Shown: positions 16,200-25,251, counted from the stretch's first letter. The stretch is 64,000 nt of DNA from Bacteroidota bacterium (GCA_030835135.1 JAUQWO010000011.1:1-64000), one strand, 5' to 3'. The notes: generated by a model from the letters alone, not told the origin. Numbers and translations: made by a program.

Positions 16200-17611
16200 C
16201 CGATCCCGCGCTTGCCGCGACGACGATCCTGATCGTCGATGATGACCGGGCATTCCGCGTCGCCACCAGGACCCTGCTCGAGGATGAGGGATACAGCGTG
16301 ATGCTGGCGACGAACGGGGAGGAGGCACTTGCCGTGCTCCGGGTGACGCCCGTGGACCTGGTGATCACGGACATGATGATGGAGAAGATGACGGGGCTGG
16401 TGCTGCTCTCGCGGCTGCGGGAGAAATTGCCGGAGATGCCCGTGATCATGGTGACGGGGTTCGGGTCGATCCAGACCGCCGTGGAAGCCATGCGGCTGGG
16501 AGCGGCGGATTACGTCACGAAGCCTCATAATACTGAGGAGCTCCTCATCAAGATCCGGAAGACCCTGCATGCCCGGGAACGGGACAGGGAACTCCATCAG
16601 CTCCGTCAGGAGCTGCAATCCACATACAGCTATGCCAACATCATCACGCGCAGTCCGAGGATGCGCGACGTACTGACGCAGATCCGGCAGGTGGTGGACA
16701 CCGACGTGACGATCCTGGTCCAGGGTGAAAGCGGGACGGGCAAGGAACTCGTGGCGCGTGCGCTGCATTTCAACAGCATGCGCAAGGAGGCCCCGTTCAT
16801 CGCGACGAGTTGTTCGGCCCTCAATGAGACGCTCCTGGAGAGCGAACTGTTCGGGTACGAGAAGGGAGCGTTCACGGGCGCCACGGCGCAACGGCGGGGC
16901 CGGTTCGAGGAAGCGCACACAGGGACATTGTTCCTGGATGAGATCGGCGACATTTCCCCGGGCGTCCAGAAGAAGCTGTTGCGCGTGCTGCAGGAGAAGA
17001 CCTTCGAGCGTGTGGGCGGATCGACGCCCATCACCGTGGAGACACGGGTGGTCGTTGCCACGAACCGCAACCTGGAAGTGATGGTGCGCGAGGGGGACTT
17101 CCGCGAGGACCTGTTCTACCGTTTGAACGTCTTTCCGATCACTCTGCCGCCCCTGCGTGAGCGGCTGGAAGATGTTCCTCTGCTCGTCGAGTCCTTCCTG
17201 CAGAAGCATGGCGGACTGGCGGGTGGCCGTGTCCGGTACGTCGCCCCCGAGGCGGTGAGCGCGATGATGCAGCATCCGTGGAAGGGGAATATCCGCGAGC
17301 TGGAGAACCTCGTGAAACGGGCGATCATCACGTGTGCGGGTGACACGATCGTGACCGTGGACCTGCCGGAGGTCCAGGGGCGTGAGGAGGAGCAGAGCGG
17401 GGTGCCCGGCGTGCCGGGCGATTGGACCGCTCCCTATAAGGAATATCTGGGCGCGGTCCTGCGCAACGCGGAAGAACGCTATCTCGTCAGGATGTTGCGG
17501 CAGCACCACGGGAACATCAACCAGATCGCCCGGCTGATGGAAGTGGACCGGAAGACCGTGTACCGGAAGATGGCGGATCTGGGCATCGTGCCCGGCACGT
17601 ACAGGGAGTGA
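16196..17611 (+). CDS. NtrC-family sigma-54-dependent response regulator
   Basis: This 471-residue activator has three domains. The receiver domain (about 10-125) has acidic residues DDD at the start, the phosphoacceptor D in VITDMMM and K in VTKPH. The AAA+ domain has Walker A GESGTGKE, the sigma-54-contact GAFTGA loop and Walker B LFLDEIGD. A C-terminal Fis-type helix-turn-helix follows, in GNINQIARLMEVDRKTVYRKM. It overlaps the kinase gene by 4 nt, which makes them a two-component pair. The sigma-54-like promoter and repeated sites at 11208-11347 are the nearest candidate targets, suggesting that the system controls its own cytochrome operon. Confidence 0.95.
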   Translation: MTDPALAATTILIVDDDRAFRVATRTLLEDEGYSVMLATNGEEALAVLRVTPVDLVITDMMMEKMTGLVLLSRLREKLPEMPVIMVTGFGSIQTAVEAMRLGAADYVTKPHNTEELLIKIRKTLHARERDRELHQLRQELQSTYSYANIITRSPRMRDVLTQIRQVVDTDVTILVQGESGTGKELVARALHFNSMRKEAPFIATSCSALNETLLESELFGYEKGAFTGATAQRRGRFEEAHTGTLFLDEIGDISPGVQKKLLRVLQEKTFERVGGSTPITVETRVVVATNRNLEVMVREGDFREDLFYRLNVFPITLPPLRERLEDVPLLVESFLQKHGGLAGGRVRYVAPEAVSAMMQHPWKGNIRELENLVKRAIITCAGDTIVTVDLPEVQGREEEQSGVPGVPGDWTAPYKEYLGAVLRNAEERYLVRMLRQHHGNINQIARLMEVDRKTVYRKMADLGIVPGTYRE

Positions 17612-17651
17612 CAGACAAGCGATGATTCTCACAGATGAAAGGACACTTTCC

Positions 17652-18764
17652 ATGGTTCTGTACCGGCGTATGATCGTTCTCATCGCGATGGTGGCGTGGT
17701 GCGTGTCGGCGGCCGATGCGCTCCCGCGGTTCTCGGCGCGCACGGGCATGAAATGTCAATCATGTCATGTCGATCCCTCCGGTGGTGGCATGCGCCAGGC
17801 CTTCGGCGCGAAGTACGGCCGCGAGGAGTTGCCGGTCCCCGCATGGTCGGATGGGATGAGTGCGGAGGATGTGACGAACATCATCACGAACGTGCTCGGG
17901 GTGGGCGCAGATCTCCGGACGCTGTACATGGTCCGCTCGGTCCCCGACTCGTCCGGGACCACATCGAGGACGGAGAATTCCTTCTGGCAGATGCAGGGGG
18001 ATCTGTACCTGAACTTCCGCGTCTCGAGGAAGGTTGCCCTCTATTTGAAGAAGGGGTTGTACAGCGGGTTCGAGGCCTTCGGTACGTTGCAGGTGCTTCC
18101 CGCCCAGGGCCACATCAAGGTCGGCAAGTTCGTGCCCAACTACGGCATGCGGATGGATGACCACACGACGTTCGTGCGGACCTACACGGGGTTCAGTCCG
18201 GCCACCGGCCGGCCGGAGCTGACGGGGGTGGAGGCGGCGATCGCTCCCGGTGCGTTCCGGATCGCTGCGGGGGTCTTCAATGCCGCTGATGCATTCGGTG
18301 GTGGTGACAGCCGCAAGGCCTTCCTCGGGCGGGCGGAAGGGCTGTTCGATCTTGGGGAGGATGTGACGCTGGGTGTGGGGGCGAATGTGTACCGGCGGGA
18401 ACTGGACGCCGGCGGGGCGCAGACCCTTGCCGGATCGTTCGGGTCGTTCAGTACGGGTGATCTGACGGTCCTGGGTGAGGTGGACTTCATCCGTTCCACG
18501 GTCGCCGCGAGAACGATCACGGCGGTGACCGGATTCGGTGAGGTCAATTACGAGGTGACGCCCGGCGTGGATCTCAAGGTCATGTACGATTTCTACGATC
18601 CGGACAGGGACCTGAAGAGCGGCTCGGTGTCCAGGTACAGTGCAGGCCTCGAATTCTTCCCGGTCTCCGGAGTCGAGATCCGTCCGTTGTACCGTTTCGT
18701 TGCCGAGGATCCGAAGGATGTGCCGAACAATGAATTCCATCTTCTGTTCCACCTCTATCTCTAA
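17652..18764 (+). CDS. Outer-membrane beta-barrel protein with N-terminal haem c motif
   Basis: This protein of about 370 residues has a signal peptide (VLIAMVAWCVSAADA), then a mono-haem motif CQSCH at 35-39 followed by VDPSGGGMRQAFG. The rest alternates hydrophobic and glycine/aromatic residues in a porin-like barrel pattern and ends in FHLLFHLYL, a typical aromatic C-terminus for outer-membrane insertion. The ATG at 17652 is preferred because aaagga lies just upstream and the signal peptide follows directly; an in-frame ATG at 17622 lacks a ribosome site. A haem placed at the mouth of a barrel suggests electron transfer or redox-linked transport across the outer membrane, but no function is proven for such proteins. 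Confidence 0.85.
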   Translation: MVLYRRMIVLIAMVAWCVSAADALPRFSARTGMKCQSCHVDPSGGGMRQAFGAKYGREELPVPAWSDGMSAEDVTNIITNVLGVGADLRTLYMVRSVPDSSGTTSRTENSFWQMQGDLYLNFRVSRKVALYLKKGLYSGFEAFGTLQVLPAQGHIKVGKFVPNYGMRMDDHTTFVRTYTGFSPATGRPELTGVEAAIAPGAFRIAAGVFNAADAFGGGDSRKAFLGRAEGLFDLGEDVTLGVGANVYRRELDAGGAQTLAGSFGSFSTGDLTVLGEVDFIRSTVAARTITAVTGFGEVNYEVTPGVDLKVMYDFYDPDRDLKSGSVSRYSAGLEFFPVSGVEIRPLYRFVAEDPKDVPNNEFHLLFHLYL

Positions 18765-18776
18765 GGGGAAGCGTCT

Positions 18777-19187
18777 ATGAACGTGCGCCGGGTTGTGCTG
18801 GTAGGTCTGGTGGTCCCATCGTTCCTCGGTCTCGTCGGTATGCAGAAGACACCGGGTGAGGGTGCGCCAACTTTCAAAGCGAATGTGATGCCGATCTTCG
18901 AGAAGTACTGTCTGCCGTGTCATGCGGAAGAGAGTTTCAATCCGAGTGCATTGTCGCTGGATGACCATGCCCTGTTGATGAAGGGAGGGGAGCATGGTGC
19001 GGCGGTGGTGCCGGGCAAGCCGGAGGAGAGTCTGTTGGTGAAGAAGGTGCGTGCGGATCCGCCGTTCGGAGAGAGGATGCCGATGCGCCCGAAGCGCCGG
19101 AAGTCGGTGGACCGGCCGGTGCAGTTGAGCGAGGAAGATGTCCGGGTGTTGCAGGAATGGATCAAGGCCGGAGCGAAGAACGACTGA
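18777..19187 (+). CDS. Small mono-haem c-type protein
   Basis: This 136-residue protein has an N-terminal hydrophobic export segment (about 5-22) and one CLPCH motif at 45-49. The context FKANVMPIFEKYCLPCH and the C-terminal VRVLQEWIKAGAK match the planctomycete-type cytochrome C domain and resemble the 13696 lipoprotein, including a GGEHGAAVVPGKPEESLLVKK stretch that parallels its GAHGAAVVAGQADNSNLIKK. The two are probably paralogues. It lies 12 nt after the haem-barrel gene and before a terminator, so it closes the operon. Confidence 0.85.
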   Translation: MNVRRVVLVGLVVPSFLGLVGMQKTPGEGAPTFKANVMPIFEKYCLPCHAEESFNPSALSLDDHALLMKGGEHGAAVVPGKPEESLLVKKVRADPPFGERMPMRPKRRKSVDRPVQLSEEDVRVLQEWIKAGAKND

Positions 19188-19220
19188 GAAAGTATGGATG
19201 AGCGGAGGCGTGGCGTAAGA

Positions 19221-19253
19221 AATGCCGGTGGGGTAACCCTCCGGCATTTTTTT
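19221..19253 (+). terminator. Intrinsic terminator closing the cytochrome operon
   Basis: AATGCCGG (19221-19228) pairs perfectly with CCGGCATT (19241-19248), with further GGG/CCC pairing possible inside the loop, and runs into seven T residues (19247-19253). Confidence 0.9.
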
Positions 19254-19263
19254 AACTTTACGC

Positions 19264-19292
19264 TTGACAATATCAATTCGGAGTTGTACACT
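19264..19292 (+). promoter_or_regulatory. Sigma-70-type promoter of the lacI-family gene
   Basis: A consensus -35 TTGACA (19264-19269) lies 17 nt upstream of TACACT (19287-19292). The first LacI-type operator begins at the last base of the -10, so repressor binding would block initiation. Confidence 0.8.
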
Positions 19293-19305
19293 GTAAACGC
19301 TTACA
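19292..19305 (+). promoter_or_regulatory. LacI-type operator 1
   Basis: TGTAAACGCTTACA is a near-palindrome with the central CG typical of LacI/GalR-family operators. The overlapping segment 19305-19318 (AGAAAACGCTTACA) is a degenerate second copy. Operator 2 at 19357-19370 is the exact reverse complement. Confidence 0.8.
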
Positions 19306-19320
19306 GAAAACGCTTACACG

Positions 19321-19347
19321 GCGGCTGAGGCCGCACAGTTTTTTTTT
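19321..19347 (+). terminator. Short hairpin with T tract between the two operators
   Basis: GCGGC (19321-19325) and GCCGC (19330-19334) form a 5-bp stem with a TGAG loop; four bases later comes a run of nine T. It resembles a weak intrinsic terminator or attenuator inside the lacI leader. The short stem makes this uncertain. Confidence 0.4.
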
Positions 19348-19356
19348 CCTCCCGAA

Positions 19357-19370
19357 TGTAAGCGTTTACA
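19357..19370 (-). promoter_or_regulatory. LacI-type operator 2
   Basis: TGTAAGCGTTTACA is the exact reverse complement of operator 1, centred 65 bp downstream of it. Two such sites about six helical turns apart could be bridged by a tetrameric LacI-family protein. Confidence 0.8.
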
Positions 19371-19414
19371 TTTTTCAGCATCCAGACTCATCCATCATCG
19401 TTCATCAGGACCGT

Positions 19415-20485
19415 ATGCCGACGACCATCAAAGAAGTTGCGCTCAAGGCCGGGGTGTCCATCGCGACCGTCTCGCGTGCTTTGAACAACGTCGGGCCCGT
19501 CGATGAACGAACCCGGCAACACGTCCGCGAGGTCGCGCGCGAACTCCGCTATGTTCCGAACGCCACCGGCCGGAGTCTCAGCAGACGGAAGACCGAAGCG
19601 ATCGGTCTTTTGCTTCCGGACCTGTTCGGGGAGTTCTTCTCTGAAGTGCTCCGCGGGAGCGATCAGACCGCCCAGCAGTCGAACTACCACCTGGTCGTCT
19701 CCAGCTCGCACAACAATCGCCGGCAGATCCGCGCGGCCCTCACGATGATGCGTGGACGGGTGGATGCCCTCGTGATCATGTCGCCGCACATCGATGCCGA
19801 GACCCTCAACGAGAATCTCCCGCAATCGCTGCCGGTCGTCCTGCTGAACTATCAACTCGAATCCGATGCCTACGACTCCATCACCGTGGACAACTTCGGT
19901 GGTGCGCAGGCGATGGTGACCCATCTCCTTGATCACGGGCACCGGCGTGTGGCGATCATCACCGGGACGCCGGGGAACACCGACTCTGACGAACGTCTGC
20001 GCGGGTATCATGCGGCGCTGGCATCCCGCGGCATTCCGGCGGATGAGCAGCTCATCGTACCCGGACATTTCTCCGAGACCTCGGGCGTGGACGCGGTGAG
20101 GACCCTGCTCGCATTGGCGCACCGCCCGACGGCGATCTTCGCGTCCAATGATGCGATGGCGGTCGGCGCGCTCAGCGCGCTGCGCGATGCGGGCGTTGCG
20201 GTCCCTGAAGAGATGGCGCTGGCCGGTTTCGACGATGTGCCGTTCGCGGCCTATACCACCCCGACGCTGTCGTCGGTCCGCGTTGGGATCCATGCCCTCG
20301 GTGTCCTGGCCATCGAAACCGCACTGCATGCGGTCCGGCATCAGAACACCCATCGCCGGCAACAGATCATCACCCCGACGACACTGAGCCTGCGGGCTTC
20401 ATGTGGATGTTCGCTCGTCAGGCAGCGCGAGCCTGGTGCGCCGGAGATCGTTGCCGTCGCCGGCGCCGTGCCCGTTCCTTCGTAA
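19415..20485 (+). CDS. LacI-family transcriptional regulator
   Basis: This 356-residue regulator has the LacI helix-turn-helix at the N-terminus (TIKEVALKAGVSIATVSRALN, residues 3-23), the hinge helix around YVPNATGRSL, and a periplasmic-binding-protein-like sensor domain with the family signatures GLLLPDLFGEFF and AVGALSALRDAGVAVPEEMALAGFDD. It should bind the operators directly upstream and so regulate itself. A glucan-derived sugar is the likely effector because the next dozen genes encode carbohydrate use. It may also control that operon by read-through, since no separate strong promoter is seen before 20587. Confidence 0.93.
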   Translation: MPTTIKEVALKAGVSIATVSRALNNVGPVDERTRQHVREVARELRYVPNATGRSLSRRKTEAIGLLLPDLFGEFFSEVLRGSDQTAQQSNYHLVVSSSHNNRRQIRAALTMMRGRVDALVIMSPHIDAETLNENLPQSLPVVLLNYQLESDAYDSITVDNFGGAQAMVTHLLDHGHRRVAIITGTPGNTDSDERLRGYHAALASRGIPADEQLIVPGHFSETSGVDAVRTLLALAHRPTAIFASNDAMAVGALSALRDAGVAVPEEMALAGFDDVPFAAYTTPTLSSVRVGIHALGVLAIETALHAVRHQNTHRRQQIITPTTLSLRASCGCSLVRQREPGAPEIVAVAGAVPVPS

Positions 20486-20586
20486 TGGAAGCAGTCTGCT
20501 GTCCAGCGCTACAACCGTAATCCACGTTGTACACCTGGAGATGTGGTCTTGTCTCCATCATTCAATCACCACAGGAGGTAGACGTC

Positions 20587-22491
20587 ATGAGAGCAAAACT
20601 CTCTACCATGGCTGTTGTGGCCTTGCTCCTCGTTTCGGTGAGCGCATTCGGTCAGATGACCAAGCGCCCCGACGCCGTGTGGGCACGCACCACATCGACC
20701 GCGATCACGCTCGATGGCAAGCTGAATGAAGCTGCCTGGGCGGTTGCGGAGTCCATCCGTGTGCAGTACGGCCTGTCGTCGGGAGATCCGGGCGGCGGCT
20801 GGGTGTTCGAGAACGGCGTGAAGCCGGCGACCGATCCGACCGATGCCACCGTGAAGTTTCTTGTGTACGGTGACAGTCTGTACATTGCCGTGCTCTGCCG
20901 CGACAAATCCATCGGCGCGGGCCTGTGGGCACACAACGATGCCCTGCTGATGAATCTCCGCTACCCGCAGCCCACGGGCAACGCCGGCGTGCTTGCCCGT
21001 GACGGCAACACCCAGCAGAACTATGAGATCTACTATGGCTGGGTGGCGGAAGGCTGGGCGGACACCACGACGAAGAACATCGGCGCACTGCCGGCCTTCC
21101 TCGGCTGGGCCGGTTCCGCCTATGTGCAGCCGCGGCCGGATTCCCTGCGGCAGATCTGGGACGCAGCCACGTTCGTCCAGGGCACCACGAACAGCGACAC
21201 CGTGGCCGACGCCTCCTGGACCACCGAGCTCGTGTTCAACCTGAAGTACTGGGGCTACAAGCCGAAGCAGGCCGGCGGCGACATCGCCATGTGGAACATG
21301 TCCATCTGGGACAACGATTACGAGTGGCCGATCGACACGCTGAAGCAGAGTGCGAATCGCGTGTTCCTCCAGGGCCCGTGGGGCAACGCCAGTTCCCTCA
21401 GCCATCTGAAGATCTTCATGCGTTCGGACGTGTCGACCACAGGCTCCGTGCCGGCGATCGCGGCCGACTATGAGATCCCCGGAACCACCGCATGGCCGTC
21501 ACCGGTCATCGATGGCGTCATGAATGAAGGCATCTGGAAGACCGCCCCGTCCCTGTCCATGAAGTATGGCGACGGCGCGCTCCGTGCCGCCTATCCGAAC
21601 ACGCTGAAGTATCGCAGCGGTCAGACGCAGAACGAAGTGAACGGCGCGAAGAACCCGGTCCTCGATCCGGGTCTGATGACCGTGAAGGCTGCTGTGAAGA
21701 ACGATACGCTGTTCCTGGGCTTCAATGTCAATGACAAGTTCGTGCAGTCGGTCGACAACGAGAACCGCTGGGACGGTATCAACGTGATCTTCAACCATCG
21801 CACGAACCTCGATGGCGACAACGCGATCGCGCGCTATCGGTTCGCCTTCCGTGTGGATTCCGCGGGTCAGACCAAGCGTCTCTTCGACCTCTCGCAGGAC
21901 GGGTTTGACTCCCTCGGTACGATCGTCCGTGCGAAGATCGCCCTCAAGGGCGGTACCACGGTGGACACGCTCGGCACGACCGCGGATTCCGGCTATACGG
22001 CAGAAATGGCGATCCGCCTGACCGGTCTCGGTTATGCGGCAGGCCGCGGCGATGGCATCGCGTACTTCTCGCTGATCAACTACGATGGCGATTCGTTCAA
22101 CGGCGGGTCGTACGGCGTGAAGACGTGGCTTGGCCGTCCGGGCGACTGGGATGACGGTCCGGCGATGCTCTGGATCAACCCGAGCGGTGTCAACGCGGTT
22201 GAGGCGGAAGGCCAGCTCCCTGAGGGCTTCCAGCTCCTCGGCAACTACCCGAACCCCTTCAACCCGTCCACCACGATCAGGTTCCAGATCGGACAGGCGA
22301 GTGATGTGGTGCTGGATGTGTATGACCTCCTCGGCCGCCTCGTCAATTCGCAGTCCCTCGGCGTGCGTCAGGCCGGCGACCACAGCGTGAGCTTCAACGC
22401 GGCGGGCCTGGCTTCCGGCTCGTATTTCTACCGCTTGAAGAACGTGACCACGGGCGCAACGCTCCTCGGCAAGATGATGCTGATGAAGTAA
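20587..22491 (+). CDS. Secreted protein with two CBM9-like domains and T9SS sorting domain
   Basis: This 634-residue protein has a signal peptide ending SVSAFGQ. Two domains begin with the CBM9-type start ITLDGKLNEAAW (about residue 39) and VIDGVMNEGIW (about 308), each followed by strands such as VKFLVYGDSLYIAVLCRD and VKAAVKNDTLFLGFNVND. The C-terminus is a T9SS type-A sorting domain with NYPNPFNPST near 22241-22270. The ATG at 20587 follows a perfect aggaggt (20573-20579). It probably binds a polysaccharide or oligosaccharide at the cell surface and, as first gene after lacI, could fill the glycan-capture role that SusD-type lipoproteins fill in Bacteroidetes loci. That role is inference. 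Confidence 0.88.
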   Translation: MRAKLSTMAVVALLLVSVSAFGQMTKRPDAVWARTTSTAITLDGKLNEAAWAVAESIRVQYGLSSGDPGGGWVFENGVKPATDPTDATVKFLVYGDSLYIAVLCRDKSIGAGLWAHNDALLMNLRYPQPTGNAGVLARDGNTQQNYEIYYGWVAEGWADTTTKNIGALPAFLGWAGSAYVQPRPDSLRQIWDAATFVQGTTNSDTVADASWTTELVFNLKYWGYKPKQAGGDIAMWNMSIWDNDYEWPIDTLKQSANRVFLQGPWGNASSLSHLKIFMRSDVSTTGSVPAIAADYEIPGTTAWPSPVIDGVMNEGIWKTAPSLSMKYGDGALRAAYPNTLKYRSGQTQNEVNGAKNPVLDPGLMTVKAAVKNDTLFLGFNVNDKFVQSVDNENRWDGINVIFNHRTNLDGDNAIARYRFAFRVDSAGQTKRLFDLSQDGFDSLGTIVRAKIALKGGTTVDTLGTTADSGYTAEMAIRLTGLGYAAGRGDGIAYFSLINYDGDSFNGGSYGVKTWLGRPGDWDDGPAMLWINPSGVNAVEAEGQLPEGFQLLGNYPNPFNPSTTIRFQIGQASDVVLDVYDLLGRLVNSQSLGVRQAGDHSVSFNAAGLASGSYFYRLKNVTTGATLLGKMMLMK

Positions 22492-22514
22492 CCGCAGTCC
22501 ATCATTCACCCCCT

Positions 22515-22539
22515 CCACCCCGCTCTTCGCGCGGGGTGG
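22515..22539. other. GC-rich intergenic hairpin
   Basis: CCACCCCGC (22515-22523) pairs with GCGGGGTGG (22531-22539) around a 7-nt loop. No T tract follows, so it is more likely an mRNA-processing or stabilising structure between two operon genes than a terminator. Confidence 0.5.
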
Positions 22540-22568
22540 GGGGACGTGTTTCAAAGGGACGCATCGCC

Positions 22569-25226
22569 ATGAACCACACGAGAACCAGGACCGGCGTGAG
22601 CTGTGTCGCGTTGCTGCTCTTCCTTGCTGCGGTACCGCTGTTCGCGGGCACGACCGGTAAGATCGCAGGGCGCATTGTGGACGCCAAGAATGAGCCATTG
22701 CCCAGCGCCAACATCATCCTTGCCGGCACCAAGCTTGGCGGCGTGACCGATATCGATGGGTACTACTCCATCATCAACGTCCCCCCGGGGACCTACACCG
22801 TCCAATTCCGGCTGGTCGGCTACCGCCCGCACTCTGCGCGTGAGGTCAGGGTCTCCGTGAACACCACGACCAAGATCGATGCCGTCCTCGAAGATGCCTC
22901 CATCACCACGCAGGACGTGGTGGTGACCGCCCAGCGGCCCGTCGTTGACGTCGGTGCCACGAGCACCACGGCGACCATCTCCGACAGCGACATCCGGACC
23001 CTTCCCGTTCAGGAACTGCAGGATATCGTGAACCTCCAGGCAGGCGTCGTGGACGGACACTTCCGCGGCGGCCGTGCCGGCGAAGTGCAGTATCAGGTGA
23101 ATGGCGTCTCGGTCAACAACGTGTTCGATAACACCTCCACCGTCCGCATCGACCGCTCCCTGATCCAGGAAGTGCAGGTCATCACCGGCACCTTCGATGC
23201 CGAATATGGCCAGGCGATGAGCGGCGTGGTGAATACCGTCCTCAAATCGGGCGGCGAGGACTTTACGGTGGACGCCGAGGCCTTCGCTGGCTCCTTCCTG
23301 TACGGGGACGACGGCTACAGGAATCTGGATTTCAAATTCCGTCCGGCGACCACCCAGAATTATCAGCTGAGCATCAGCGGTCCGACCGGCCTCCCGCAGA
23401 CATTCTTCCTGGTGAATGCCCGGCGGTATCACTTCGACGACTATCTGTACGGCAAGCGCCTCTTCAACATCAACGACTCCTCGGATTTCGCGCGGGGCAT
23501 CGCCTATCCGACGGGCGACAGCAGTGAGGTGGCCTTGGGGTACACCCGCGAATGGTCCGGCCTCGCGAAGGTCACCAACCGGTCCATCCCGGAACTCGAG
23601 ATCAGCTATCAGATCCTCTTCAATCTGATCGAAGGCAAGAACCTCGGCGGCGCCTTCTCCTGGCGCATCAATCCGGACGGCCGGACGACACAGAAGAAGC
23701 GGTCCTATGTGCATGGCCTGGATATCACGCACACCCTGTCGGCCTCCACCTTCTATACGGTCAGCGTCCGGCAGAACTACTTCAGCTACACCGACTGGGC
23801 ATACGAGGACTTCTTCGACCCGCGGTACGACCTCGTGCAGCAGGGGCCGTTAAGCCTGAATGCGGACTACTATTATGGTGCCATCGTCCGCGGGGTTGAC
23901 CTCTCGCGGTATCTGCAGAAGACGGACACCTACCTCGCCAAGGCGTCGGTGACGAGCCAGATCTCACGCGCGCATCAGATCAAGGCCGGCGTGGAGTTCC
24001 AGAGATCGACGATGGAATTCGGCGCCCCGGGCTGGCTGCTGGCCAAACAGGTCGGCAACACCTCGGTCCTTACCCGTGTGTATGATGATCCGCCCGAATA
24101 TCCCGGCGCACGGACGTACACGCCGATCTCCGGTGCGGCGTATCTGCACGACCTCATCGAGTGGAACGACCTGACCATTCGTGCCGGCGTCCGGTTCGAG
24201 TACTTCGACGGGCGCTCCACGATGCCCGCGGATCTCGCGAACCCGGCGAACGCGATCCCGGGTGCGCCGACCGGGACGAAGGCGACGAGCAAGAAGACCT
24301 CGGTCGCTCCCCGTCTGGGCATCTCGTATCCGATCACCGCGACCTCCTCCGTCTACTTCTCGTACGGCCATTTCTATCAATTGCCGAATCTCGGCGATAT
24401 GTACCGCAACGCCGATTACAACCGGCTCTCCCTGTTGCAGGCGGGCGCGCTGGACTACGGCGTGCTTGGCAATCCGGATGTGAAGCCGGAACAGACCGTC
24501 CAGTATGAGGTGGGCTACAAGAACGCGCTCACCGATGCGTTCGGGATCTCGGTGAATCTCTTCTACAAGGACATCCGTGATCTGCTCGGGGTCCAGTTCG
24601 TGAACACGTACACCGGCGCGCAGTATTCCCGCCTGTCGAACATCGACTTCGGGAACGTGACCGGATTCACGGTCTCTCTCGACCAGCGCCGGATCGGGCT
24701 GTTGAGTACCTCGCTGGACTATACCTGGCAGCTGGCGCAGGGAAATTCAAGCGATCCGCAGGAGACTGCCAACCTTGCGCAGGCCGGCCTGGATGCGCGG
24801 CCGCAAACGCTGCCGTTCTCCTGGGACCAGCGTCATACGGTGAACCTGACCGTGCAAGTGTCCAACCCCGAGGACTACTCGGTCAGCGCGGTCGTCCGCT
24901 ATGCCAGCGGTCAGCCGTACACGCCATCGATCGGTCTCGGGTTGACCGGTCAGATCGAACGGAATTCGGGACGGAAGCCGGAAGGGCTGCTCGTGGACCT
25001 GCGGGGCGAGAAGTTCTTCTCGCTCGGCTCCTGGAACATGAGCGTGTTCGCGCGTGTGTTCAACCTCTTCAATGCCCGGTACTTCAATGGGTCGGTGTTC
25101 GCGAACACCGGCAGCCCCGACTATTCGACGACCCCGTACACCGACCGTGGCTCGCTGGCCGATCCGACCAGGTACTATGCCCCGCGGCGGTTCGAGGTCG
25201 GTATTTCCCTGAACTCATCATTGTGA
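22569..25226 (+). CDS. TonB-dependent outer-membrane receptor with carboxypeptidase-regulatory N-domain
   Basis: This 885-residue outer-membrane transporter has a signal peptide (to about FAGTTG), a CarboxypepD-regulatory-like beta domain (GKIAGRIVDAKNEPLPSANI, residues 30-110), a plug with QDVVVTAQRP as likely TonB-box region and VQVITGTFDAEYGQAMSGVVN, then a barrel rich in aromatic beta strands. It ends RRFEVGISLNSSL. No SusD-like gene is adjacent, unlike classical polysaccharide-utilisation loci. The ATG at 22569 follows aaaggga; upstream in-frame codons would put charged residues before the signal. It probably imports oligosaccharides released by the GH144-type enzymes encoded downstream. 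Confidence 0.93.
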   Translation: MNHTRTRTGVSCVALLLFLAAVPLFAGTTGKIAGRIVDAKNEPLPSANIILAGTKLGGVTDIDGYYSIINVPPGTYTVQFRLVGYRPHSAREVRVSVNTTTKIDAVLEDASITTQDVVVTAQRPVVDVGATSTTATISDSDIRTLPVQELQDIVNLQAGVVDGHFRGGRAGEVQYQVNGVSVNNVFDNTSTVRIDRSLIQEVQVITGTFDAEYGQAMSGVVNTVLKSGGEDFTVDAEAFAGSFLYGDDGYRNLDFKFRPATTQNYQLSISGPTGLPQTFFLVNARRYHFDDYLYGKRLFNINDSSDFARGIAYPTGDSSEVALGYTREWSGLAKVTNRSIPELEISYQILFNLIEGKNLGGAFSWRINPDGRTTQKKRSYVHGLDITHTLSASTFYTVSVRQNYFSYTDWAYEDFFDPRYDLVQQGPLSLNADYYYGAIVRGVDLSRYLQKTDTYLAKASVTSQISRAHQIKAGVEFQRSTMEFGAPGWLLAKQVGNTSVLTRVYDDPPEYPGARTYTPISGAAYLHDLIEWNDLTIRAGVRFEYFDGRSTMPADLANPANAIPGAPTGTKATSKKTSVAPRLGISYPITATSSVYFSYGHFYQLPNLGDMYRNADYNRLSLLQAGALDYGVLGNPDVKPEQTVQYEVGYKNALTDAFGISVNLFYKDIRDLLGVQFVNTYTGAQYSRLSNIDFGNVTGFTVSLDQRRIGLLSTSLDYTWQLAQGNSSDPQETANLAQAGLDARPQTLPFSWDQRHTVNLTVQVSNPEDYSVSAVVRYASGQPYTPSIGLGLTGQIERNSGRKPEGLLVDLRGEKFFSLGSWNMSVFARVFNLFNARYFNGSVFANTGSPDYSTTPYTDRGSLADPTRYYAPRRFEVGISLNSSL

Positions 25227-25251
25227 GCCGGCCATGGAGAGACAGTCATTC

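Noticed and set aside
15569-17749. A 726-codon open frame on the minus strand opposite the kinase and regulator genes
   Set aside because: It lies antisense to two genes with clear family motifs, has Arg/His/Pro-rich low-complexity content typical of GC-rich shadow frames, and matches no family.
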